Assembly: GCA_035536775.1 (NCBI GenBank) | Contig: DATLNM010000050.1 | Span: 1 to 64,000 of the forward strand | Source: DATLNM01 sp035536775 | GTDB lineage: Bacteria; Actinomycetota; CADDZG01; WHSQ01 | DNA: 64,000 nucleotides | Direction of reading: 5' to 3' | Part shown: positions 57,266-64,000 of the stretch, piece after piece | How positions within the stretch are numbered: the first letter of the stretch is position 1 | Layout: each line of letters opens with the position of its first letter | Program-made: the position numbers and the translations under genes | Notes under the pieces: model-generated | What the model saw: only the letters and a program-made list of their open reading frames with translations | Databases searched by the model: none | What the model was told of the DNA's origin: nothing

Positions 57266-59218
57266 ATGCAAACCAAGCTTAAGCAGGGTCCTATCCGGAT
57301 CGAAGAGGTGTCGCCGCAGGTCGATTGCGCCGCCTACCCAGCCAAGACCGTCGTGGGCGACGACGTCGCCGTGTCGGCGGCCATCTTCCGTGATGGGCAC
57401 GACCTGCTCAGGGCGGTGGTTCGCTACCGTGCCGAGGATGGCGGGCGCTGGGCCGAAGCACCCATGTCGGCCGAGCCGAACGACGTCTGGACCGCCACTT
57501 TCTCGCCGTCCTCGGTCGGGCGCTGGGTGTACACCATCGAAGCCTGGACCGACCACTTCGGAACGTGGCGACGCGACGCGATGAAGAAGCTCGAAGCCGG
57601 CCAGGACCTCGACGTCGAGATCGAAGAGGGCGCGCTCATCGTCGAGGGCGCGCTCGCCAAGATGCCGCCGGCCGCACGGAAGAAGGCGGCGGCAGTGGCG
57701 GTGGCAGCTCGTTCGGCCGACCGCAACGCGCCGACGCATACCCGGATCGCACCGCTGTTCGACGAAGAGCTCGCAGCATTGATGCAAAAGCACGCGCCGC
57801 GGGATGGTTCCACCACGCTCAAGCCTCTGCTCGGTCTGACCGTCGACAGGGAACGCGCCCGGACGGGCGCGTGGTACGAGCTCTTTCCTCGCTCAACCGG
57901 CTCGCCGGGGAAGCACGGGACCTTCGCGACCGCGATCGATGCGCTTCCTCGCATCGCAGAGATGGGCTTCGACGTCGTCTACCTTCCGCCGATACATCCG
58001 ATCGGTCGATCGTTCCGGAAGGGTCCCAACAACACCCTCGAAGCAGGGTCCGGCGATGTCGGGAGCCCGTGGGCGATAGGAGGCCCCGAGGGGGGGCACA
58101 CCGACGTGCATCCCGATCTCGGCACATTGACGGACTTCGATCGTTTTGTGCGGGCCGCCGACAAGCTCGGTATCGAGGTCGCGCTCGACTTCGCGATCCA
58201 GTGCTCACCCGAGCATCCGTGGGTGACGGAACACCCCGAGTGGTTCCACCACCGCCCGGACGGGACGATCAAGTACGCCGAGAACCCGCCCAAGAAGTAC
58301 CAGGACATCTACCCGGTCAACTTCGACACCGAAGACCGCGAGGGACTGTGGGGCGCGCTAAAAGAGGTCGTCGACCACTGGATCGAGCACGGTGTCCGGA
58401 TCTTCCGGGTCGACAACCCACACACCAAACCGCTCCCCTTCTGGGAATGGCTGATCGGGTCCGTCCACGACGAGCACCCCGATGTCCTCTTCCTCGCCGA
58501 AGCATTCACGCGGCCGCACATGATGAATGCGCTCGCCAAGATCGGGTTCTCGCAGTCCTATACGTACTTCACGTGGCGCAACTCCAAGTGGGAGCTCGAG
58601 GAGTACCTCACCGAGCTGGCGCTGACCGATGTCGCGGACTACTTCAGACCCAACTTCTTCGCGAACACTCCCGACATCCTTCACGAATACCTTCAGTCGG
58701 GGGGGCCGCCGGCGTTCGCGATCCGGCTCGTGCTCGCCGCGACGTTGTCGCCGACCTACGGGATCTACTCCGGGTTCGAGCTCTTCGAACGCTCGCCACG
58801 CGAACCCGGCAGTGAGGAATACCTCGATTCCGAGAAGTACCAACTCCGCCACAGGGATTGGGACGCAGAGCCGTCCCTCACCGCCATGATCACACGCATC
58901 AACGAGATCCGCCGCAAGAGCCCCGCCCTCGGGCGCCTGACGAACCTCTCATGGCAATTCACCGACAACGAGCAGATGATCGCGTTCTCGAAGACCCACG
59001 AATCGGAGTCGATCTTGGTCATCGTCAACCTCGACCCCTTCCGCTGGCAGGAGGCAACGATCCACCTGGACCTCGACGCGATCGGCGTCGACCCATCTCA
59101 ACCCTTCCGCGTGCACGACCTGCTCTCGGACGACGTCTTCATGTGGCATGGGCCGTCGAACTACGTTCGACTCGATCCGCAGAGTCAGGTAGCTCACATC
59201 TTCCGCGTAGAGGTCTGA
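57266..59218 (+). CDS. glgE: Alpha-1,4-glucan:maltose-1-phosphate maltosyltransferase
   Basis: 650 residues of GH13_3. It extends alpha-glucan two glucoses at a time from maltose 1-phosphate. Sequence features are the N-terminal immunoglobulin-like domain (VGDDVAVSAAIFRDGHDLL), WYELFPRSTG, DVVYLPPIHPIGRSFRKGPN, ALDFAIQCSPEHPWV, IFRVDNPHTKPLPFWEWLI (nucleophile Asp) and FLAEAFTRPHMM (acid Glu). treS starts inside its stop codon (TGATG), which couples maltose supply to polymerisation. Confidence 0.95.
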   Translation: MQTKLKQGPIRIEEVSPQVDCAAYPAKTVVGDDVAVSAAIFRDGHDLLRAVVRYRAEDGGRWAEAPMSAEPNDVWTATFSPSSVGRWVYTIEAWTDHFGTWRRDAMKKLEAGQDLDVEIEEGALIVEGALAKMPPAARKKAAAVAVAARSADRNAPTHTRIAPLFDEELAALMQKHAPRDGSTTLKPLLGLTVDRERARTGAWYELFPRSTGSPGKHGTFATAIDALPRIAEMGFDVVYLPPIHPIGRSFRKGPNNTLEAGSGDVGSPWAIGGPEGGHTDVHPDLGTLTDFDRFVRAADKLGIEVALDFAIQCSPEHPWVTEHPEWFHHRPDGTIKYAENPPKKYQDIYPVNFDTEDREGLWGALKEVVDHWIEHGVRIFRVDNPHTKPLPFWEWLIGSVHDEHPDVLFLAEAFTRPHMMNALAKIGFSQSYTYFTWRNSKWELEEYLTELALTDVADYFRPNFFANTPDILHEYLQSGGPPAFAIRLVLAATLSPTYGIYSGFELFERSPREPGSEEYLDSEKYQLRHRDWDAEPSLTAMITRINEIRRKSPALGRLTNLSWQFTDNEQMIAFSKTHESESILVIVNLDPFRWQEATIHLDLDAIGVDPSQPFRVHDLLSDDVFMWHGPSNYVRLDPQSQVAHIFRVEV

Positions 59219-60861
59219 TGGCGCCGACGCGCGAGCCTCAGTGGTACAAGACCGCGGTCTTCTACGAGCTGTACGTGCGGAGCTTCTATGACTCCAACGC
59301 GGACGGATACGGAGACTTCCGTGGACTGATCGGCAAGCTCGACTACCTCGAATGGTTGGGGATCGACTGCATCTGGCTGCTGCCGTTCTTCCAGTCGCCG
59401 CTGCGCGACGGCGGGTATGACATCTCTGACTTCTATTCGATCCTGCCTGAGTACGGGAACCTCAACGACTTCATCGAGTTCCTCGATGCTGCGCACACAC
59501 GAGGGATCAAGGTCATCGCCGATTTCGTCATGAACCACACGTCGGATCAGCATCCTTGGTTCCAGGAGTCACGCCAGCCTGGATCCGACAAGCGCGACTG
59601 GTACGTGTGGTCGGACACGGACAAGCCATATTCCGAAGCGCGGATCATCTTCCTCGACACCGAGAAGTCGAACTGGACGTGGGATGAGGAAGCGGGCGCC
59701 TACTTCTGGCATCGTTTCTTCAGCCACCAGCCTGACCTCAACTACGACAACGAAGAGGTCCAGGAACAGATGTTGGCGGGGCTGAAGTTCTGGCTCGATC
59801 TCGGGCTCGACGGATACAGGCTCGACGCGGTGCCGTACCTCTACGAGCGCGAGGGCACGAACTGCGAGAACCTCCCCGAGACTCACCAGTTCCTGAAGAG
59901 GGTTCGTTCCGAGATCGATAAGCACTACGACAACGTCGTGCTACTGGCGGAGGCGAATCAATGGCCGCCGGATGTGGTGCCCTACTTCGGCGACGGGGAC
60001 GAGTGCCACATGGCGTTCCACTTCCCCTTGATGCCGCGCATGTTCATGGCGGCGCGGCGCCAGGTGAGGTATCCGATAGTGGAGATCCTGGCGCAGACAC
60101 CGCAGATCCCAGAATCGGCGCAGTGGGGGATCTTCCTGCGCAACCACGACGAGCTGACGCTCGAGATGGTGACCGATGAAGAACGCGATTACATGTACAA
60201 CGAATATGCCAAGGACCCCAGGATGAAGCTCAACCTCGGGATCCGGCGGCGACTCGCTCCGTTACTCGAGAACTCGGTGAGCCAGGCGGAGCTCTTCCAC
60301 GCCATGCTGTTCTCGCTTCCCGGAACACCGATCGTCTATTACGGGGACGAGATCGGTATGGGCGACAATATCTACCTCGGAGACCGCGATGGAGTGCGGA
60401 CGCCGATGCAGTGGAGCAGCGACCGTAACGCCGGCTTCTCGACCGCCGACTTCGCGCAGCTGTATCTACCGATCTTGCTGGACCCCGTTTATGGCTACCA
60501 AGCCCTGAACGTCGAAGCAGAGTTGCGCAACCCCCACTCGTTCCTGCAGTGGTACCGGCGTCTGCTCGCGGTCAGGAAACAGCACCCCGTGTTCGGACTT
60601 GGGTCGTTCGAGGTCCTCCACCCCGAGAATCCCGCGATCCTTGCCTATGCTCGCCGCTACCAGGACGACGTCGTCCTCTGTGTCAACAACCTCTCCGGGC
60701 GCGCCCAAGCCGCAGAGTTAGACCTTTCGCCTTATGGGGGTATGTATCCGATCGAGATGCTCGGGCGCGAGCGCTTCCCTCGGATCGGCGAGCTCCCCTA
60801 CTTGCTTACGTTCGGGGCGCACCACTTCTACTGGTTCCAACTCGTCACGGAGGACGGATGA
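59218..60861 (+). CDS. treS: Trehalose synthase (maltose-trehalose isomerase)
   Basis: 547 residues from the ATG overlapping the glgE stop. It interconverts trehalose and maltose. Motifs are WYKTAVFYELYVRSFYDSN, WLLPFFQSPLRDGGYDISDF, DFVMNHTSDQHPWFQESR, GLDGYRLDAVPYLYEREGTN, LLAEANQWP and FLRNHDELTLEMV, the specific TreS set. Unlike many bacterial TreS proteins it is not fused to maltokinase; that is the next separate gene. In the GlgE pathway it supplies maltose from trehalose. Confidence 0.95.
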   Translation: MAPTREPQWYKTAVFYELYVRSFYDSNADGYGDFRGLIGKLDYLEWLGIDCIWLLPFFQSPLRDGGYDISDFYSILPEYGNLNDFIEFLDAAHTRGIKVIADFVMNHTSDQHPWFQESRQPGSDKRDWYVWSDTDKPYSEARIIFLDTEKSNWTWDEEAGAYFWHRFFSHQPDLNYDNEEVQEQMLAGLKFWLDLGLDGYRLDAVPYLYEREGTNCENLPETHQFLKRVRSEIDKHYDNVVLLAEANQWPPDVVPYFGDGDECHMAFHFPLMPRMFMAARRQVRYPIVEILAQTPQIPESAQWGIFLRNHDELTLEMVTDEERDYMYNEYAKDPRMKLNLGIRRRLAPLLENSVSQAELFHAMLFSLPGTPIVYYGDEIGMGDNIYLGDRDGVRTPMQWSSDRNAGFSTADFAQLYLPILLDPVYGYQALNVEAELRNPHSFLQWYRRLLAVRKQHPVFGLGSFEVLHPENPAILAYARRYQDDVVLCVNNLSGRAQAAELDLSPYGGMYPIEMLGRERFPRIGELPYLLTFGAHHFYWFQLVTEDG

Positions 60862-60955
60862 GCGATTGTCTCGACAATCGCGTCGCAGAGGCACCGCGGC
60901 GCGGTGCCGGCGCAGGGCGACCACCTGAAAGTGGGTCGCCCGGAGGGAGAAAAGG
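60862..60955 (+). other. treS-mak intercistronic region with three stem-loops
   Basis: Three inverted repeats lie in a row: GCGATTGT-CTCG-ACAATCGC (60862-60881), GGCACCGC-GGC-GCGGTGCC (60890-60908) and GGGCGACC/GGTCGCCC (60915-60941). The third sits directly before the GGAGGGAG ribosome site of mak. None has a U-tract. The run may set mRNA stability or relative expression of mak and glgB. Confidence 0.7.
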
Positions 60956-62365
60956 ATGATCGACACCCAGTGTCTTGCTGCGATCCTGCCCGGAGCGCGC
61001 TGGTTCGGGCACAAGGGCCGCGTCGTCGAGAGTGTCTCGGTGTGGGATCACTCGATCATCGAGGATGGCCCGCCCGCGCTCGTCCTAGCGCTGGTGGAGA
61101 CATCGTTCTCAGACGGAAGCAGCTCTCTGTACCAGATGCCGGTTCTCGTCGAGGTGGATGGAGCCCTTCGCGATGCGCTCGAAGAACCCGATCGACTTGC
61201 GGTCTTCGGCGATCTCATGGCGTACGGCCACACACTCAAGGGCGACGAGGGATCTTTCGAGTTCGGTGGGGCGGGCCTCGATCCGAGCACTCCCCCGGGC
61301 CACGAGTCGATCCGCGTGATGACCGCTGAGCAGAGCAACAGTTCCCTCGTATTCGACGACAAGACCATCCTCAAGCTGTTCCGGCGTCTCGACATCGGTC
61401 CGAATCCCGATCTCGAGCTCAACCAGGTGTTGACGAGCGAAGGCTTCGACCACGTTCCACCACAGGTGGGCGACATCAGTTACCGCCGGGAGGTCGAGGG
61501 AGAGGACGTCGTCGTCCATCTCGGGTTGGCGCAGCGATTCATCCCAGACGCGGCAGACGGTTGGGACCATGTCCTCGCGCACCTCCGCGCGCTGTACGAC
61601 CAGATCGACCCCGCCGACGCGCGCGAAGACATCTCCTCACTGATAAAGGAGCGCTCCGAAGAGATCCTCAGGCAGATCGCAGAGCTCGGTGAAGCGACCG
61701 CCGCTCTGCATGTGGTGCTGGCGCGCGAGGGTTTCGTCCCCGACATCGCGCCGGAGCCGATCACGCCTGAAGATCTCGAACGTTGGGCGACGGAATGTGA
61801 AGCATCTTGCGACGTCCTCACGAAGGCCGACGTCGAGGTGGATGCCGCCACCGTGAAGATGCTGATCGGCCAACTCCGCGATGTCCCGGCCGCTGGGATG
61901 AAGATCCGCATACACGGCGACTTCCACCTCGGTCAGGTGATGTGGACCCCGAGGGGGTGGATGATCACGGACTTCGAGGGCGAGCCGGCGCGACCGATGG
62001 AGAAGCGGCGCGCCAAGCATTCGGCCCTCAAGGACGTCGCCGGCATGTTGAGGTCTTTCAGCTACGCCGCGAGCGCGGCTCTCTTCGAGCGGGCTGATCC
62101 GGGATCCGAGGGATGGTCGCAGCTCGAGCCATGGGCGATCGCGTGGGAGGACCTCGCGCGGTCCGCGTTCGTGGACGCGTACCTCAGCAAGTCGCACGAG
62201 GGAACGTTCCTGCCGGCCGACAGAGACGACATCGCCGTGATGGGCTCGGTGTTCGAGCTGGACAAAGCGCTATACGAACTCGGTTACGAGATGGGGAACC
62301 GGCCCGATTGGGCACGGATCCCTGCGCGCGGCATCCAGCGCGCGCTCGCGAGGGAACAGGCATGA
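60956..62365 (+). CDS. mak: Maltokinase
   Basis: 469 residues. It phosphorylates maltose to maltose 1-phosphate for GlgE. The N-terminus AILPGARWFGHKGRVVESV with ILKLFRRLDIGPNPDLELN is the maltokinase N-domain signature; the aminoglycoside-phosphotransferase-like kinase core has KIRIHGDFHLGQVMW (catalytic Asp loop) and WMITDFEGEPARPMEKRRA (metal Asp). Its stop overlaps the glgB ATG (ATGA). Confidence 0.93.
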   Translation: MIDTQCLAAILPGARWFGHKGRVVESVSVWDHSIIEDGPPALVLALVETSFSDGSSSLYQMPVLVEVDGALRDALEEPDRLAVFGDLMAYGHTLKGDEGSFEFGGAGLDPSTPPGHESIRVMTAEQSNSSLVFDDKTILKLFRRLDIGPNPDLELNQVLTSEGFDHVPPQVGDISYRREVEGEDVVVHLGLAQRFIPDAADGWDHVLAHLRALYDQIDPADAREDISSLIKERSEEILRQIAELGEATAALHVVLAREGFVPDIAPEPITPEDLERWATECEASCDVLTKADVEVDAATVKMLIGQLRDVPAAGMKIRIHGDFHLGQVMWTPRGWMITDFEGEPARPMEKRRAKHSALKDVAGMLRSFSYAASAALFERADPGSEGWSQLEPWAIAWEDLARSAFVDAYLSKSHEGTFLPADRDDIAVMGSVFELDKALYELGYEMGNRPDWARIPARGIQRALAREQA

Positions 62366-64000
62366 CTAAGAGCGATGCCGCCACGCGCCTCGTCGCCGGG
62401 GACCTTTACGACCCACACGGCTTCCTCGGCCAGCACCCGGCGGGCAAAGCAACGGTCGTGCGCGCGTGGCGCCCCGACGCCTCCAGCGTTGAGTGTCTCG
62501 TCGATGGGGAGATCGCGGCCAAGCTCGAGCAGGTGCACGACGCGGGCATCTTCGAAGCGAAGATCGACGCTCCGCTGCCCCTCTACGAGGTCTCAGCGAC
62601 ATATCCCGACGGCAATACGTTCGTCGCTCACGATCCGTACTCATTCGAACCGACACTCGGCGAGATGGACATCCACCTCTTCGGGGAGGGCACCCACCGG
62701 CGTTTATGGGACGTGTTCGGGGCACACGTACGCGAGGTAGAGGGGATCCGCGGAACCAGCTTCGCTGTGTGGGCACCCAACGCGCGCAGCGTGAGGGTGG
62801 TTGGTCCATTCAACAACTGGGACGGTCGGGTCTACCCCATGCGCGCGATGGGCTCGTCGGGGATCTGGGAGTTGTTCGTGCCGGGCGTTGAAGAAGGCGC
62901 CTATTACAAGTACGAGATCTTCACTTCGGACGGGCTGCTTAGGATGAAGACAGATCCCTTCGCGTTCGCCACCGAGATCCCCCCCGGAACCGCCAGCGTC
63001 GTCCATTCCCCCCGCTACGAGTGGTCAGACGGCGACTACATGAAGGCGCGCACTGCGACGGACCCGTACACCTCGCCCATGTCGGTCTACGAGATGCACA
63101 TCGGCTCCTGGCGCCGGAAGGCCGACGGGACTCCGCTCTCTTATCGGGAGCTCGCGTCGGTCCTCCCCGACTATTGCGCGGAGCTCGGGTTCACACACGT
63201 CGAGCTGATGCCCGTCGCAGAGCACCCATTCGGCGGCTCGTGGGGCTATCAGGTGAGCCACTACTTCGCGCCGACCGCCCGCTACGGCACACCCGACGAC
63301 CTTCGGTTCCTGATCGACTCGCTCCACGGGGCCGGCATCGGGGTGATCGTCGATTGGGTCCCCGCGCACTTCCCGAAAGACGACTGGGCCCTGGCGCGTT
63401 TCGATGGCACGGCGCTGTACGAGCACGTCGATCCGCGCAAGGGCGAACATCCCGACTGGGGAACTCTCGTCTTCAACTACGGCCGCAACGAGGTCCGAAA
63501 CTTCCTCATCTCCAACGCCTCGTATTGGCTAGAGGAGTTCCACGTCGACGGCCTGCGTGTGGATGCCGTCGCCTCGATGCTCTACCTGGACTACAGCAGG
63601 CCGGAGGGCGGTTGGGTCCCAAACCAGTTCGGTGGGCGGGAGAACCTCGAAGCGATCGAGTTCCTCAAGCAGCTCAACATGACGGTCTATTCCGAATATC
63701 CAGGCGTGTTGATGATCGCCGAGGAGTCGACCGCCTGGCCCGGCGTGAGCCAGCCCGTGCATCTCGGGGGACTCGGGTTCGGATTCAAGTGGAACATGGG
63801 ATGGATGCACGACACCCTGTCGTACTTCGGGCGCGATCCGATCCATCGGCGTTTCCACCACAACAACCTGACTTTCAGCTTCATGTACGCGTGGAGCGAG
63901 AACTTCGTCCTGCCTTTGTCACACGACGAGGTCGTGCATGGAAAAGGGTCGCTGCTTGCCAAGATGGCCGGTGACAAGTGGCGGAGATTCGCGAACCTGC
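62362..64000 (+). CDS. glgB: 1,4-alpha-glucan branching enzyme (cut by window end)
   Basis: First 546 codons. It moves an alpha-1,4 chain to an alpha-1,6 branch point. Two N-terminal carbohydrate modules are visible (GDLYDPHGFLGQHPAG, then TSFAVWAPNARSVRVVGPFN with NWDGR), followed by the GH13 barrel: VYEMHIGSWRRK, HVELMPVAEHPFGGSWGYQV, DWVPAHFPKDDWALARFDGT, VDGLRVDAVASMLYLDYSR (nucleophile Asp), LMIAEESTAWPGVS (Glu) and LPLSHDEVVHGKGSL. The gene runs off the right edge before the C-terminal beta domain. Last visible gene of the glgE-treS-mak-glgB operon. Confidence 0.96.
   Translation, partial: MTKSDAATRLVAGDLYDPHGFLGQHPAGKATVVRAWRPDASSVECLVDGEIAAKLEQVHDAGIFEAKIDAPLPLYEVSATYPDGNTFVAHDPYSFEPTLGEMDIHLFGEGTHRRLWDVFGAHVREVEGIRGTSFAVWAPNARSVRVVGPFNNWDGRVYPMRAMGSSGIWELFVPGVEEGAYYKYEIFTSDGLLRMKTDPFAFATEIPPGTASVVHSPRYEWSDGDYMKARTATDPYTSPMSVYEMHIGSWRRKADGTPLSYRELASVLPDYCAELGFTHVELMPVAEHPFGGSWGYQVSHYFAPTARYGTPDDLRFLIDSLHGAGIGVIVDWVPAHFPKDDWALARFDGTALYEHVDPRKGEHPDWGTLVFNYGRNEVRNFLISNASYWLEEFHVDGLRVDAVASMLYLDYSRPEGGWVPNQFGGRENLEAIEFLKQLNMTVYSEYPGVLMIAEESTAWPGVSQPVHLGGLGFGFKWNMGWMHDTLSYFGRDPIHRRFHHNNLTFSFMYAWSENFVLPLSHDEVVHGKGSLLAKMAGDKWRRFANL

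Noticed and set aside
1..64000. tRNA genes, insertion sequences, prophage or a defence island
   Set aside because: No tRNA-like cloverleaf core, transposase, integrase or recognisable defence protein was seen; the HNH protein is a chromosomal DUF222 type.

Overview
The window is high-GC, gene-dense DNA from an actinobacterium (Actinomycetota) of a non-model or uncultured lineage. The evidence is a SepH-type septation protein, the GlgE/maltokinase route to alpha-glucan, a DUF222/HNH (13E12-type) endonuclease under a GAAC-N4-GTTC SOS box, an F420-type luciferase-like oxidoreductase, a PPi-type phosphofructokinase, an actinobacterial cobalamin ECF transporter and a class A RNase P RNA. I cannot fix the class or order from sequence alone. 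Spacing is tight: many same-strand neighbours overlap by ATGA or GTGA, and convergent pairs share their last bases. I see no tRNA, rRNA operon, insertion sequence, prophage or CRISPR array. No stretch over 300 bases lacks a gene; the one stretch without protein-coding sense that comes close is rnpB.

Layout. 1-9.8 kb: threonine aldolase (cut by the window start), PPi-PFK, a coiled-coil RlpA-like protein, an anti-sigma-type ATPase, glycerol kinase, PlsC, then a hydrolase / LOR-SDH enzyme / S15 esterase / TetR run. 9.8-24.8 kb: an RTX-like secreted protein, the SOS-controlled HNH protein, an AlaC-like aminotransferase, a phosphatase, a 5'-3' exonuclease, a CopA copper ATPase with a CsoR-like operator inside its promoter, an LLM oxidoreductase, a ROK glucokinase group, an isoaspartyl peptidase and PanB. 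24.8-29 kb: an operon of five secreted, lysine-tract proteins of unknown function in mirrored order A-B-C-B'-A', closed by a terminator. 29-41 kb: acyl-CoA synthetase, M48 protease, SepH, NYN-domain protein, CoA transferase, GAF-GAF-SpoIIE phosphatase, TrpD, M20 peptidase, RidA and rnpB.

41-46.5 kb: a B12-riboswitch operon encoding an alpha/alpha-barrel protein, a DUF4430-like secreted protein, EcfT, a fused EcfA1A2 ATPase and an S component. The first two resemble the two domains of animal transcobalamin/intrinsic factor split into separate genes. 46.5-48.2 kb: YdjM-like membrane protein, RNase HI and a zinc-ribbon coiled-coil protein.

48.2-64 kb: a nearly complete trehalose/alpha-glucan cluster: glgX-treY-treZ, converging glgP, then glgE-treS-mak-glgB (glgB cut by the window end). 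TreS and maltokinase feed maltose-1-phosphate to GlgE, GlgB branches the polymer, GlgP and GlgX break it down, and TreY/TreZ release trehalose.

The best candidates for new biology are the five-gene Lys/Cys secreted operon and the split intrinsic-factor-like B12 uptake operon. Several promoters also deserve attention: operators sit inside the -35/-10 spacer, and the copA transcript looks leaderless.
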